Below are positions 8,449 to 17,121 of a stretch of 64,000 nucleotides of DNA, piece after piece. Positions within the stretch are counted from its first letter, which is position 1. Every line of letters begins with the position of its first letter. The notes beneath the pieces were generated by a model that was given only the letters and a program-made list of their open reading frames with translations, ran no database searches and was not told where the DNA came from. Position numbers and translations under genes: made by a program. Source of the DNA: Candidatus Neomarinimicrobiota bacterium (GTDB lineage: Bacteria > Fidelibacterota > Marinisomatia > Marinisomatales > S15-B10); contig JAZGBI010000008.1 in NCBI GenBank assembly GCA_036476315.1, forward strand, positions 45,791 through 109,790, written 5' to 3'.

Positions 8449-9003
8449 ATGCTTAACACCAGAAAGCTCTTACTTCTGGCATCCGCACTCACTATTCTCC
8501 TTGTCGCCGGGATTATCGCGACGGAGAAGGAATGGTCCGGAGAACTGGATGCCTCCGGGGCGACAATGAATCTCCCTGGAAGCGCGGATGTCGCGGGGAC
8601 AAAGGCACCGGATTTCACTCTGACCGACCTGGAGGGGGATTCCGTGTCATTGTCTGACTTCAAAGGCAAGGTGGTCATATTGAACTTTTGGGCCACCTGG
8701 TGTGCCCCGTGCCGTGAGGAGATACCAGGGTTCATAGATCTCCAAACGAAATATGAAGATGACATCGTCATCCTGGGCATTTCTGTAGATGAGGATGGTT
8801 CCGAAGTGGTTCCTCGCTTTGTCGAGAGATTTGGAGTCAACTACCCCGTCCTTTACGCAAGCGCAAAAGTAATAAGCGATTACGGTGGCATTACAGGTAT
8901 CCCAACTTCATTTGTCCTGGACCGCGACCTCCTCATACAACGCCTCTATGTGGGATATCGGCCGTTGTTCATGTTCGAGCGGGATATTGAGTTACTGATC
9001 TAG
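8449..9003 (+). CDS. TlpA/ResA-like membrane-anchored thioredoxin
   Basis: It is predicted to be a periplasmic thiol-disulfide oxidoreductase held by an N-terminal membrane segment (about residues 5-25). The redox domain has the AhpC/TSA-thioredoxin layout: [12 protein letters not shown], then [12 protein letters not shown] with the active pair Cys85/Cys88, and the cis-proline GIPTSF near 157-162. The 184-residue length fits ResA/TlpA proteins used in cytochrome c maturation or general thiol reduction. An AGGAAG ribosome site precedes the ATG. It follows dsbD by 51 bases, so DsbD probably keeps it reduced. Its client could include the seven-haem cytochrome in this window, which is inference. 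Confidence 0.9.
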   Translation: MLNTRKLLLLASALTILLVAGIIATEKEWSGELDASGATMNLPGSADVAGTKAPDFTLTDLEGDSVSLSDFKGKVVILNFWATWCAPCREEIPGFIDLQTKYEDDIVILGISVDEDGSEVVPRFVERFGVNYPVLYASAKVISDYGGITGIPTSFVLDRDLLIQRLYVGYRPLFMFERDIELLI

Positions 9004-9145
9004 TCTAAAGGTCTGGAGTACAGCACAAATCGTTCAGCTCAATAAGAGAATCTCAGTTTCTATTTTCGTCCTTTGCTGCCTCATCTGGCTGCCGGGCAGT
9101 AAGTCAGGTCTAACGGACTACTGGCAACAGTGGGTCCATTACGAC

Positions 9146-11995
9146 ATGGAGGTTCACCTCGATCCAGATCAACATCTTCTGAAAGGTGAATCCACCATTA
9201 CTTACGCAAATAACTCTCCCGATACGCTTGACAGTATTTACTTGCACCTGTATCCCAACGCTTTTCAGGAAGGCTCTGTCAAATATCGTGAATTCCAAAG
9301 GGTACGGTTTGCGGGCGGTATATCGCAAGATAATCCAAGCTACATAGAGGTCCTTGATTTCGAAATAGCCGGGGAGAACGGTCTCCTTTCGTCTGATTTC
9401 AAGATTGATGATAGTATCCTCTCTGCCACGTTACCTCAACCTGCGGCGCCTGGCGATACTTTGGTGGTCACGTTGTCCTGGGAACACAAAATACGTGAAC
9501 GGGCGGGGCGAATGGGATACTCCGGGGAGCAGTACGACATGGCTCAATGGTACCCGAAGATGGTGGTATACGATGACAAGGGTTGGCACAACGTTCCATT
9601 TCATGCCATAGGGGAATTCTACGGCGAGTTCGGAGATTATGATGTTACGATTGGTATTCCTGAAAAATACATTGTGGGAGCTACGGGAGTAGTGGTACAG
9701 GGAGACCCCGGCTGGACGTCAGTGAGTGTGGACACGGCGATGGAGTTTTCGGAGTGGCTCGCGTCCCGGGACACAGTAGAGAGGGATTCGGCGGCACGGC
9801 GAATTGTCACGTTTCACGGAGAGGACATTCACGACTTCGCCTGGATTGCATCTCCCACGTTTGTCTACGAGCCTGGTGAATGGAACGGTATCGACGTTCA
9901 TGTTCTTTACAATGCATCGGTAGGAGAAAAATGGACCCGAGTGGTTCGGGAACGGTCCGAAAGGGCTCTGGAATGGCTGAGTACGAGGTTTGGTCCCTAT
10001 CCATATCCCCAGGTGACCGTGACACACGCCATGCGCGGCGGTGGAATGGAATATCCCATGCTGGTCATGAATGGAACCGAATCAGAAGGATTGATTGTTC
10101 ACGAGATAGGTCATATCTGGTTTTACGGGATTCTCGGGAATAATGAGGTAGATGAGCCGTGGCTGGACGAAGGATTCACTACGTTTCAAACTCGATGGTA
10201 TCTGGAAGATCGATATCCGCCGTATGGTCTTGATCTGGAAAGTTCGAGTCGATACAACGATTTTCAGAAGCGGTTCTGGAGTTTCAACTCGATTTCTGAA
10301 AGGTCGCAGTGGAGCGTAATCCGTTTCATGACGAGTGGACATGATAGACCTATAGCGACCAAGTCTTACCATTCTCCAGGATACAACGTCTACCGCCAGA
10401 ATGCCTACACCAAACCGTCCCTGATGCTCCAATCCCTTCGGTCCGCTCTGGGGGAAGAAGTATTCGACGAAGCAATGAAAACCTACTATGCGCGATGGAA
10501 GCTTAAGCATCCCAACGAAAAAAGATTTCGCGATACTATGGAAGAGGTGAGCGGACAGGATCTCGACTGGTTTTTTGACTCCTGGCTTCACAGCACATTC
10601 CAATGCGACTACGCTCTCAAAGGCTGGAAGAAGAAGCGCCTGGAAGATGGAAGCTATGAGGTGACTGCTACCATTGTCAATCGGGCCAATATGTTTTACC
10701 CTCTGGAAATTGATGTCGCTCTCGCGAACGGCGATACGTTCCGAACCCGTTGGACGGACTATCTCTGGCGCTGGAAGGATGAGGTCACGTTTGCGGTCCC
10801 CTCAAGACCTGAAAGAATTGTCCTCGATCCTGATAATGAAACGCTCGACATGAACCTTTTGAACAATTCTTCGGGTCTTCCCCCTTATAGAGTCGTCTTC
10901 AACTGGCCCGGGATGGCCTTTTCGCCAAGGGATGGTTATGCGTTAAAGTGGAATCCTCTCCTATGGTACCACAAGAATGATGGCCTCAAGCCGGGACTAT
11001 CCCTACTGAGGACTTACGGTCATTGGACTCGGTTGGAAATGTCCCTCACAGCCGGGGTGAAGTCCAAACGGGTTCACGGTAAGGCTCATTATTCGAAATC
11101 GTTAAGCTTTTTCCTGCCTTCACTCACGTTTTCTGCCAGTGGATACAGTTTGGAGGGCGTCAGGGGTGCCGGTCTGGATTTGGATTACAGATGGAACAGA
11201 TATTACGGTTATCCACCGCACCATACCGCTCACTTCGGTCTCTACGTAACAGATGCGGATGGTACTGACTACACTGATCTGTACGAATCTGGAACCGTCA
11301 CGGTTTTCTATGGAAAGTACGCCGCTCGGGCGGATCTGGGACAATTTGGTGGGATTCTCAATCTTGGAGTTTTCTCCGCTCCGGGGGGTTTGGGAGATTG
11401 GACCTTTGCCCGCCTTGTATCCGATCTTGAACTGCGTGGCCGAGCGTCAGGATTCAGTTTTGCGGGCAGGTTCATCGCCGGCTACAGCCTCGCGAACAGT
11501 GGGGGGCTGCCGGTCCAGGAAAAGTTCACCGTCCATGGGGCCGGTTCCGGTGACTATTTCTCGAAACCGTATCTTCGTCATTCCTCCTCCATGTACAACA
11601 TCGAACTTGGTGAGAACGATTTTCTGAGAAATCATTTTCACCTTTACGGAGACGCAAATCTCCGGGGGTATTATGAGCACGGATTCGAAGGTGCAGAGAA
11701 TCTGGTAGCGGCGACGGCTGAGCTCTCCCGTTCTCTTCCAATTCCGGTTCTGAATTCATCTGCCCGTCTGTTTTTCGACGGGGGTTGGCTCTGGAGTGAG
11801 GTGGATAATCTTGATGGCCAGCTGCTCACAGACTCGGGATTCGGGTTCACATTGAGAAAACGAGTTATTGGAGCCGATTTGAAGTTCCGGATAGATTTCC
11901 CGTTCTGGCTAAACACGGAGGCCGACGCGCCGGAAGGGATCAGAAAGATCGACTTCTCCCGGTGGGTGTTCGGGTTTGATGCTGGTCTCCCATGA
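9146..11995 (+). CDS. M1-family metallopeptidase fused to a predicted outer-membrane barrel
   Basis: The first half is an M1 aminopeptidase-like domain: substrate motif GGGMEYPML, zinc motif HEIGH (319-323) and the third ligand Glu342 in EPWLDEG, spaced as HExxH-x18-E. From about residue 590 the protein changes to alternating, Gly/aromatic-rich strands typical of an Omp85-like beta-barrel, ending in WVFGFDAGLP. I infer a protease held at the outer membrane by its own barrel. The first standard start is the ATG at 9146, but the same frame stays open back to 8999 and encodes a clear signal peptide (RISVSIFVLCCLIWLPGS) with no ATG, GTG or TTG. The real start is therefore upstream and non-standard, or one base is wrong. 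Confidence 0.85.
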   Translation: MEVHLDPDQHLLKGESTITYANNSPDTLDSIYLHLYPNAFQEGSVKYREFQRVRFAGGISQDNPSYIEVLDFEIAGENGLLSSDFKIDDSILSATLPQPAAPGDTLVVTLSWEHKIRERAGRMGYSGEQYDMAQWYPKMVVYDDKGWHNVPFHAIGEFYGEFGDYDVTIGIPEKYIVGATGVVVQGDPGWTSVSVDTAMEFSEWLASRDTVERDSAARRIVTFHGEDIHDFAWIASPTFVYEPGEWNGIDVHVLYNASVGEKWTRVVRERSERALEWLSTRFGPYPYPQVTVTHAMRGGGMEYPMLVMNGTESEGLIVHEIGHIWFYGILGNNEVDEPWLDEGFTTFQTRWYLEDRYPPYGLDLESSSRYNDFQKRFWSFNSISERSQWSVIRFMTSGHDRPIATKSYHSPGYNVYRQNAYTKPSLMLQSLRSALGEEVFDEAMKTYYARWKLKHPNEKRFRDTMEEVSGQDLDWFFDSWLHSTFQCDYALKGWKKKRLEDGSYEVTATIVNRANMFYPLEIDVALANGDTFRTRWTDYLWRWKDEVTFAVPSRPERIVLDPDNETLDMNLLNNSSGLPPYRVVFNWPGMAFSPRDGYALKWNPLLWYHKNDGLKPGLSLLRTYGHWTRLEMSLTAGVKSKRVHGKAHYSKSLSFFLPSLTFSASGYSLEGVRGAGLDLDYRWNRYYGYPPHHTAHFGLYVTDADGTDYTDLYESGTVTVFYGKYAARADLGQFGGILNLGVFSAPGGLGDWTFARLVSDLELRGRASGFSFAGRFIAGYSLANSGGLPVQEKFTVHGAGSGDYFSKPYLRHSSSMYNIELGENDFLRNHFHLYGDANLRGYYEHGFEGAENLVAATAELSRSLPIPVLNSSARLFFDGGWLWSEVDNLDGQLLTDSGFGFTLRKRVIGADLKFRIDFPFWLNTEADAPEGIRKIDFSRWVFGFDAGLP

Positions 11996-12159
11996 TGATT
12001 TCCACGTGATTGCTCCAACGGGGTCATGCCATTCAACCTGCACAACGACTTTCCCGCAGGCCTTGCCGCCGGCGCCCCGGCATAAGACGCACCACCTAAA
12101 TTTTCCCTGAAACTTTCGTTTAGGTTTTACATTGAACATGTGGATTTGAAGGAGAAGAT

Positions 12160-13572
12160 ATGAAAAAACAGCTAACAGTTGCTTTCACAACACTCTTTTC
12201 CGTATCGCTTTGGGCACAGCTACCGTCACAAAAGGAGTTCAGCCAGATGTTCTCTCAAGTGGTAAAAGAAGTGGGCCCGGCGGTGGTTACCATCACGAGT
12301 GCCAAGATTGTCAAGAGGGAAGGACGGAGGTTCCGTCACCAATTCGAAGATTTTTTCGGTGAAGATTTCTTCCGCTTCTATTACGACAACCCGGACGGAG
12401 ATATGAGAAGCACCGTTCTGGGTTCTGGTGTCATCGTGGATGCTGAGAACGGATACGTTCTCACAAACAACCATGTGGTTGAAAATGCTGATGAGATTAC
12501 TGTACTTCTCATGGACGAGAGGGAGTTTTCCGCCGAAATTGTGGGCAGGGATTCACAAAGTGAAGTTGCGGTTCTTCGCATCGACGCGGACGATTTGACA
12601 GCGGCAAGAATGGGAGATTCCGACCGATTGGGTGTGGGAGAATGGGTTCTTGCCATCGGCAGCCCTTTCTCGCAGAATTTAAGTCACACCGTTACCGCGG
12701 GGATAGTGAGCGCCAAGGGCCGAAGTCAAGTTCTGGGGGGCGTTAATTACCAGGACTTCATTCAAACTGATGCAGCCATCAATCCTGGCAACAGTGGTGG
12801 TGCTCTCGTAAATCTGGAGGGGGAACTGGTGGCGATCAATACTGCCATCGCAACCGGAGGCTTTTCCCGCGGGAACGTGGGAATTGGCTTCGCCATCCCC
12901 ATCAATCTGGCGAAAACCATCATGACGGATCTGATTACTGAAGGACGCGTCATCAGGGCCTGGCTGGGCGTCTACATTCAGGACGTAAATGACGGTATTG
13001 CGAAAGCGCTGGGACTCTCTGACCGTGAGGGCGTTGTTGTTCTGAGAGTTCAAGATGATAGTCCTGCTGAAGATGCGGGGATCGAAGTGGAAGATGTGAT
13101 TGTTGAATTCAACGGTGCAAAGGTGAGGGATGTGGCTCATCTGAAGAACCTGGTGTCTACAACTCGTCCGGGGACGCGGGTTGCACTGGAGTTGATTCGT
13201 AGCGGTAAACCAAAGACGTTGCGCGTGCGTCTCGATGAATTCCCTTCGGAAGAGAAGGTTCTCGCTTCCAGCGAGAGAATGTCACCGGAGCTGGGTGTCA
13301 GGGTGGAGGACATTACCCCCACGTACGCGAGAAGATTGAACCTCGATGAAGATAAGTCCGGTGTAGTTGTGGCTGAAGTCAGCCCAAACAGCGCCGCCGC
13401 CCGGGCGGGAATACAAACCGGTGACCTGATTACCCGCATCGGGGGAAAGGACATTTCTTCCAGGCGAGAATTCCAGAAAGCCGTAAAACAGCAGAAAAAA
13501 GGATCTACAATTCTTTTCCTCGTCTACAGACCTGGCAGAGGGTCGATGTTCATACCTGTTGAGAATCAATAG
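12160..13572 (+). CDS. HtrA/DegP-type serine protease with two PDZ domains
   Basis: It is predicted to degrade or refold damaged proteins in the periplasm. A signal peptide ends near residue 20 (SLWAQ). The trypsin-like domain has His105 in TNNHVV and Ser212 in NPGNSGG; two PDZ domains follow at about 265-355 and 370-465. The third member of the triad is normally Asp in S/T-D-[IL]-A; here the codon gives Glu135 in SQSEVAVL. Length (470) matches the DegP family. A strong GGAGA ribosome site lies before the ATG, and the terminator at 13605 ends the unit. The Asp-to-Glu change may lower or alter proteolysis. Confidence 0.93.
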   Translation: MKKQLTVAFTTLFSVSLWAQLPSQKEFSQMFSQVVKEVGPAVVTITSAKIVKREGRRFRHQFEDFFGEDFFRFYYDNPDGDMRSTVLGSGVIVDAENGYVLTNNHVVENADEITVLLMDEREFSAEIVGRDSQSEVAVLRIDADDLTAARMGDSDRLGVGEWVLAIGSPFSQNLSHTVTAGIVSAKGRSQVLGGVNYQDFIQTDAAINPGNSGGALVNLEGELVAINTAIATGGFSRGNVGIGFAIPINLAKTIMTDLITEGRVIRAWLGVYIQDVNDGIAKALGLSDREGVVVLRVQDDSPAEDAGIEVEDVIVEFNGAKVRDVAHLKNLVSTTRPGTRVALELIRSGKPKTLRVRLDEFPSEEKVLASSERMSPELGVRVEDITPTYARRLNLDEDKSGVVVAEVSPNSAAARAGIQTGDLITRIGGKDISSRREFQKAVKQQKKGSTILFLVYRPGRGSMFIPVENQ

Positions 13573-13604
13573 TCGCAGTTTCTAGTCCCCGGGTTCAATC
13601 TCAT

Positions 13605-13625
13605 AGAGCTCCTTGGAGCTCTTTT
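13605..13625 (+). terminator. Rho-independent terminator after the htrA-type gene
   Basis: AGAGCTCC (13605-13612) and GGAGCTCT (13615-13622) form a perfect inverted repeat with a very short loop, followed by four T (13622-13625). It lies 32 bases after the protease stop codon. Confidence 0.75.
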
Positions 13626-13847
13626 GCTATTCCCCGAAAGAAGAGGTGGTTCATGGCCGGATTTAGAAATACGTCTGGGAGTTTAGAGTGCCTTACGCTA
13701 ATTTGGCAGTGGCCGGTTCAAGACCTGATTCTGACCGGTTCGTAACGATGCAAACCACTCATGTTCAGCGAATTGGTCTCCCATGAATCGCTCTGAATTT
13801 CTGGGGCTTCCTTTACGGGCGAGGGAGGCTCTCTCTGATGAATTTTC

Positions 13848-14600
13848 TTGAGGACAAGCAAGACCCCGAGTCATAATGTGGACCTGTCCATCATTATTCC
13901 CGTTTTCAACGAACGTGAAAAAATAGGAAAAGACGTAGAAGCGGCCGTTGCTTTCCTGAAGGCCCACGATTTCTCCGGGGAGGTCATCGTTGTGGATGAC
14001 GGAAGTTCGGACGGAACCCCCGATCTGGTCAACACACTGCTCCCTCCTTCTGACATACCCGTCAAAATTATTCGTTATGCCCATCGTGGAAAGGGATTCA
14101 CCTTGCGCAACGGGGTTATCAATGGACAGGGTGACTACATTATGTATACCGATAGCGGGGGCTGCGTACCCTTCGAGAATATTCTGCCCGGAATGGTCAT
14201 GCTGAAAGAAGGACGATGCGATCTGGCTCATGGCTCCAGGAGGCTCAACGAAAGCAAGATTCTGCGACCCCATTCGTGGCATCGGCGAATTCTGTCCAGG
14301 ATTTTCCGGTGGTTCATGATTAGCTGGATGAGAATCCCCGGCGAACTGACGGATACCCAGTGTGGTTTCAAGATCTACACGGGAAATGTGGCCCGGGATC
14401 TTTTTGGGACGTGCATTTCAAACGGTTTCATGTTTGAAGTGGAGATTATCATACGAGCCATGAGGCGAGGCTTTCGCATCAAGGAGTTCCCGGTTGAATG
14501 GATGGCAGACAGGGATAGCCGATTAAGACTGTGGAAGAATCTCCCACAAGGCTGGCTGGAACTCGTGAGAATCAGGAAGGTGCTACGGGGACAGAAGTAG
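13848..14600 (+). CDS. Family 2 glycosyltransferase, dolichyl-phosphate glucosyltransferase-like
   Basis: The fold and motif order resemble transferases that load a sugar onto a polyprenyl phosphate: LSIIIPVFNE (13-22), VVDDGSSDGT (48-57), HRGKGFTLRNG (79-89), and DTQCGFKIY. The metal-binding DxD position reads TDSGG (Asp102, Gly104), so the second Asp is missing. There is no C-terminal membrane pair. The start is uncertain: TTG at 13848 or GTG at 13878. A GGGAGG ribosome site instead fits an ATG at 13838 that opens a 12-codon frame (MNFLEDKQDPES) closing at 13876; a translated leader or a one-base sequence error near 13870 could explain this. It converges on the apbE-like gene 23 bases away. 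Confidence 0.85.
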   Translation: MRTSKTPSHNVDLSIIIPVFNEREKIGKDVEAAVAFLKAHDFSGEVIVVDDGSSDGTPDLVNTLLPPSDIPVKIIRYAHRGKGFTLRNGVINGQGDYIMYTDSGGCVPFENILPGMVMLKEGRCDLAHGSRRLNESKILRPHSWHRRILSRIFRWFMISWMRIPGELTDTQCGFKIYTGNVARDLFGTCISNGFMFEVEIIIRAMRRGFRIKEFPVEWMADRDSRLRLWKNLPQGWLELVRIRKVLRGQK

Positions 14601-14623
14601 TGTCTTCAAAACGAACAGCTATT

Positions 14624-15538
14624 CTATTGCGAGATGGAATGATCGCTCCAGGAACCGAACCGGAGCACTCTCTCTTCAACAGTATCCGGATTGTCTTCGA
14701 GAACGATCATAGAGAAGACGTCCTCGTGTCGAACACAGAAATCCTTGACATCTTCCAGTGACATCACCATGAAGGCGGTGGAGAGTGCGTCGCTGGTAGC
14801 GGCAATACTGGCAGAAGCCCATGCTGCGGTTCGACCCTGAGCCGGTCTTGCCCTCTGGGAGTCAATGATATGCTGTCCCTTTTCCAAACCAGAACCGCTA
14901 ATGGCTCGATCCTTGAGCTCCAATTGCGCAAGCACTTCCTCCCGGTTATCAGGATGACTCGTCGTAATGGGCCATCCGGATCTTCCCGGTGGTGCACCTA
15001 GTGCGAGAACGGAACTGAATCCTGCATGAATAAGGGCTCGTTCCATATCCCAGTCGCGCAAAATGTCAGCCATTCGATCGACCGCATATCCTTTTCCAAA
15101 GCCTCCGAGATCTATACTCACCTGTGGCGACAGAACTCGTACCGAGTGGTCTCTTTCGTTTAGTTCAAGGCAAAAGCCCGCGGGGGGAGGGGACTGGGAA
15201 CCAGCCGTAATATCGAATGCACCACCCGTTTCCTCGTACAGAGTCGAGCACATTTTCAGGCATTCGAATGTATCGGGACCGATCCGGATTGAGCGACCCG
15301 GTGAGAGGTTGTTGAGGCGTGAGATATCGCTGTTTTCAATGAAACGACTGATCTCCTGTTCCAGCTGTTGGATTTCCTCGAACGCTTGCCAGGCCGCCTG
15401 CTCGGCATACTGGATATCTTCATGAAGGACGTATATCTCAAACATGGATCCCATAAGCTTGCGGGCACTGCGGTGTATTCCGGTAGTGTAATCAAGGTCT
15501 CCCATGCCGGAAATCACGGGCTTGAACGATCGGTTCAT
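14624..15538 (-). CDS. ApbE-family FAD:protein FMN transferase
   Basis: ApbE attaches FMN covalently to a Thr/Ser of flavoproteins such as NqrC/RnfG-type FMN-binding domains. The 304-residue protein shows KLMGSMFEIYV near the N-terminus, EISRFIENSDISRLN (62-76), DLGGFGKGYAVD (143-154) and HIIDSQRARPA followed by SDALSTAFMV, all ApbE marks. The usual lipoprotein signal is absent, so it looks cytosolic or uses another start. The middle segment between FDITAG and DLGG is shorter than normal. It is the last gene of the minus-strand cluster and overlaps the Agl23-like gene by four bases. No FMN-binding acceptor protein is encoded in the window. Confidence 0.85.
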   Translation of the reverse strand: MNRSFKPVISGMGDLDYTTGIHRSARKLMGSMFEIYVLHEDIQYAEQAAWQAFEEIQQLEQEISRFIENSDISRLNNLSPGRSIRIGPDTFECLKMCSTLYEETGGAFDITAGSQSPPPAGFCLELNERDHSVRVLSPQVSIDLGGFGKGYAVDRMADILRDWDMERALIHAGFSSVLALGAPPGRSGWPITTSHPDNREEVLAQLELKDRAISGSGLEKGQHIIDSQRARPAQGRTAAWASASIAATSDALSTAFMVMSLEDVKDFCVRHEDVFSMIVLEDNPDTVEERVLRFGSWSDHSISQ

Positions 15539-17121
15539 TGTCTCTCCAACCGCTCCAGCAAATCGTTCCGGATGTAGCCGCGCAGTTCAACGCCGGGACG
15601 GAGCTCGATGTAGGAGTCGAAAAGGGGTACATACAGGTGTACCTCTCCTGGACCGGCCGATCCGTAGAGTTTGCTGACGAGATCTGTCTCGACCTCGGGA
15701 GAGGCGATTATGAGAGGAGCGTTTGGCGCGCTTTCATCAACCGTATTCCACCAGCCCACATTGGAGAAAGACCGCAAGTACCATGGAAGAGGCCAGTAGT
15801 CGTCCCCAGGCCAGATGACCTGAATGGGCAGATCCTCCCCAGAGGGATGGGCGCGGGAGACTGCTTCCACTCGACGGGCAACGGCTATGACATCGTTTCG
15901 TGGGTGAGCGTACACATACGGGTTTACGGGATCTGAAGAATACCGAAAGTTCGCAAGGTATGTCTGCCTCACAAGTTGGATGGCGCCGGCTGTCAGCAAA
16001 ACTGCTACCACGATTCGCATATGATAACTCTTCTGCGACCTGATAATTACCGTCGCTCCCAGCCCGGCCAAGAGGATCATCCCGTAATGAAATGTCAGCA
16101 AATTCCAGGGCGTCTTGTACGGAATTGCTGAGAATATAGCAGTCATGATCAGTGTAAAGTAGGCGATGTAGCGGCCAAAAGGCGCACTCACCCCAGCGAT
16201 TCCTGATTTGGTCATCAACGCAACGATTCCACAGAGGGCCAGAATGATGATGAGTCCCTCGCTCCACACCGGGCCCGAGCCAAAGCGTGAGTAAAGGAGA
16301 ATCTTCAGGTAGTAATACCATGAATGAATATGCCAATCGCTCTGAGTTCCCCGGCTGAGGTAGGCGCCGTATGATCGAAAAGCGTCCACGAATCCCTCGG
16401 GATTGGAAAGAAATGATGAATGGAATAACCCGGAGACGAGTGCTCCCACCAGAATCGCGATTGCTCCATGGCGAAGGTTCACCTTTTCCATGTTTCCAAA
16501 TGATATCGCTCCCCCCCGTTCCGTCCTTTTACGTGATACTGTCAAGATGAAAGCCAGAACCATCGAGGAAAAGACGACCAGACTTGTCTCCTTGGTTGCG
16601 TGTGTCAGTCCGAAAAAAAGACCGGTGAGAACGGCCCAGATCGATGTCCTGTTCTTGGTATACCGGAACGCAGATATGACTGTGCCGAATGTGAAGAAGA
16701 CAAATAAAGTTTCCTGGATATAGTAGCGACTGAAGAAAACCATGGCAGGAGAAATGGCGGCAATAAAGGAAGAGATAATGACTGCGCGGAGGCTTAAGCC
16801 ATCGATCAACAGGAAGGGCAAAACGGCAAGAAGCACTCCAAAGAAAACAGGTACTATTCGGAGAACCGTCTCATTGAGGTCCTTTAATTCTCGGACGCCA
16901 GATAGACGGGCGGGGATAAGGGTAACGTAGTTGAGCGTTGGTCCGTGGAATTCCTGGGGATTATACCGGTAGTAGCCGTCTTCGAGAAGGCGCCCCAGTT
17001 TCACCGCGTGAATCGCTTCGTCTCCGTGCATGGGTCGATCTTCCAGCTTGGGGAGACGAAGCGACAGTGCAACCAAGGAAGAAAGGAGAATGAAGATAAC
17101 CGGTGTTCTCTGCCATTTCAC
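15535..17121 (-). CDS. Agl23-like membrane protein (TIGR03663), GT-C glycosyltransferase fold
   Basis: The protein resembles the 'flippase activity-associated' Agl23 family, related to dolichyl-phosphate-mannose protein mannosyltransferases. Near the N-terminus, after one membrane helix, it has RPMHGDEAIHAVKLG and EFHGPTLNY; the acidic pair in the first periplasmic loop is the catalytic signature of GT-C enzymes. About ten to twelve hydrophobic helices follow, then a soluble C-terminal part of roughly 150 residues. Length is 528. It starts by overlapping the stop of the F5/8C gene and ends overlapping apbE, so the three are probably made together. A role in surface glycan assembly is inferred from the fold only. 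Confidence 0.8.
   Translation of the reverse strand: MKWQRTPVIFILLSSLVALSLRLPKLEDRPMHGDEAIHAVKLGRLLEDGYYRYNPQEFHGPTLNYVTLIPARLSGVRELKDLNETVLRIVPVFFGVLLAVLPFLLIDGLSLRAVIISSFIAAISPAMVFFSRYYIQETLFVFFTFGTVISAFRYTKNRTSIWAVLTGLFFGLTHATKETSLVVFSSMVLAFILTVSRKRTERGGAISFGNMEKVNLRHGAIAILVGALVSGLFHSSFLSNPEGFVDAFRSYGAYLSRGTQSDWHIHSWYYYLKILLYSRFGSGPVWSEGLIIILALCGIVALMTKSGIAGVSAPFGRYIAYFTLIMTAIFSAIPYKTPWNLLTFHYGMILLAGLGATVIIRSQKSYHMRIVVAVLLTAGAIQLVRQTYLANFRYSSDPVNPYVYAHPRNDVIAVARRVEAVSRAHPSGEDLPIQVIWPGDDYWPLPWYLRSFSNVGWWNTVDESAPNAPLIIASPEVETDLVSKLYGSAGPGEVHLYVPLFDSYIELRPGVELRGYIRNDLLERLERQ

Noticed and set aside
13590..13625. tRNA-like GGGTTCAATC near the htrA terminator
   Set aside because: No acceptor or anticodon arms can be drawn around it; the nearby inverted repeat is a terminator.
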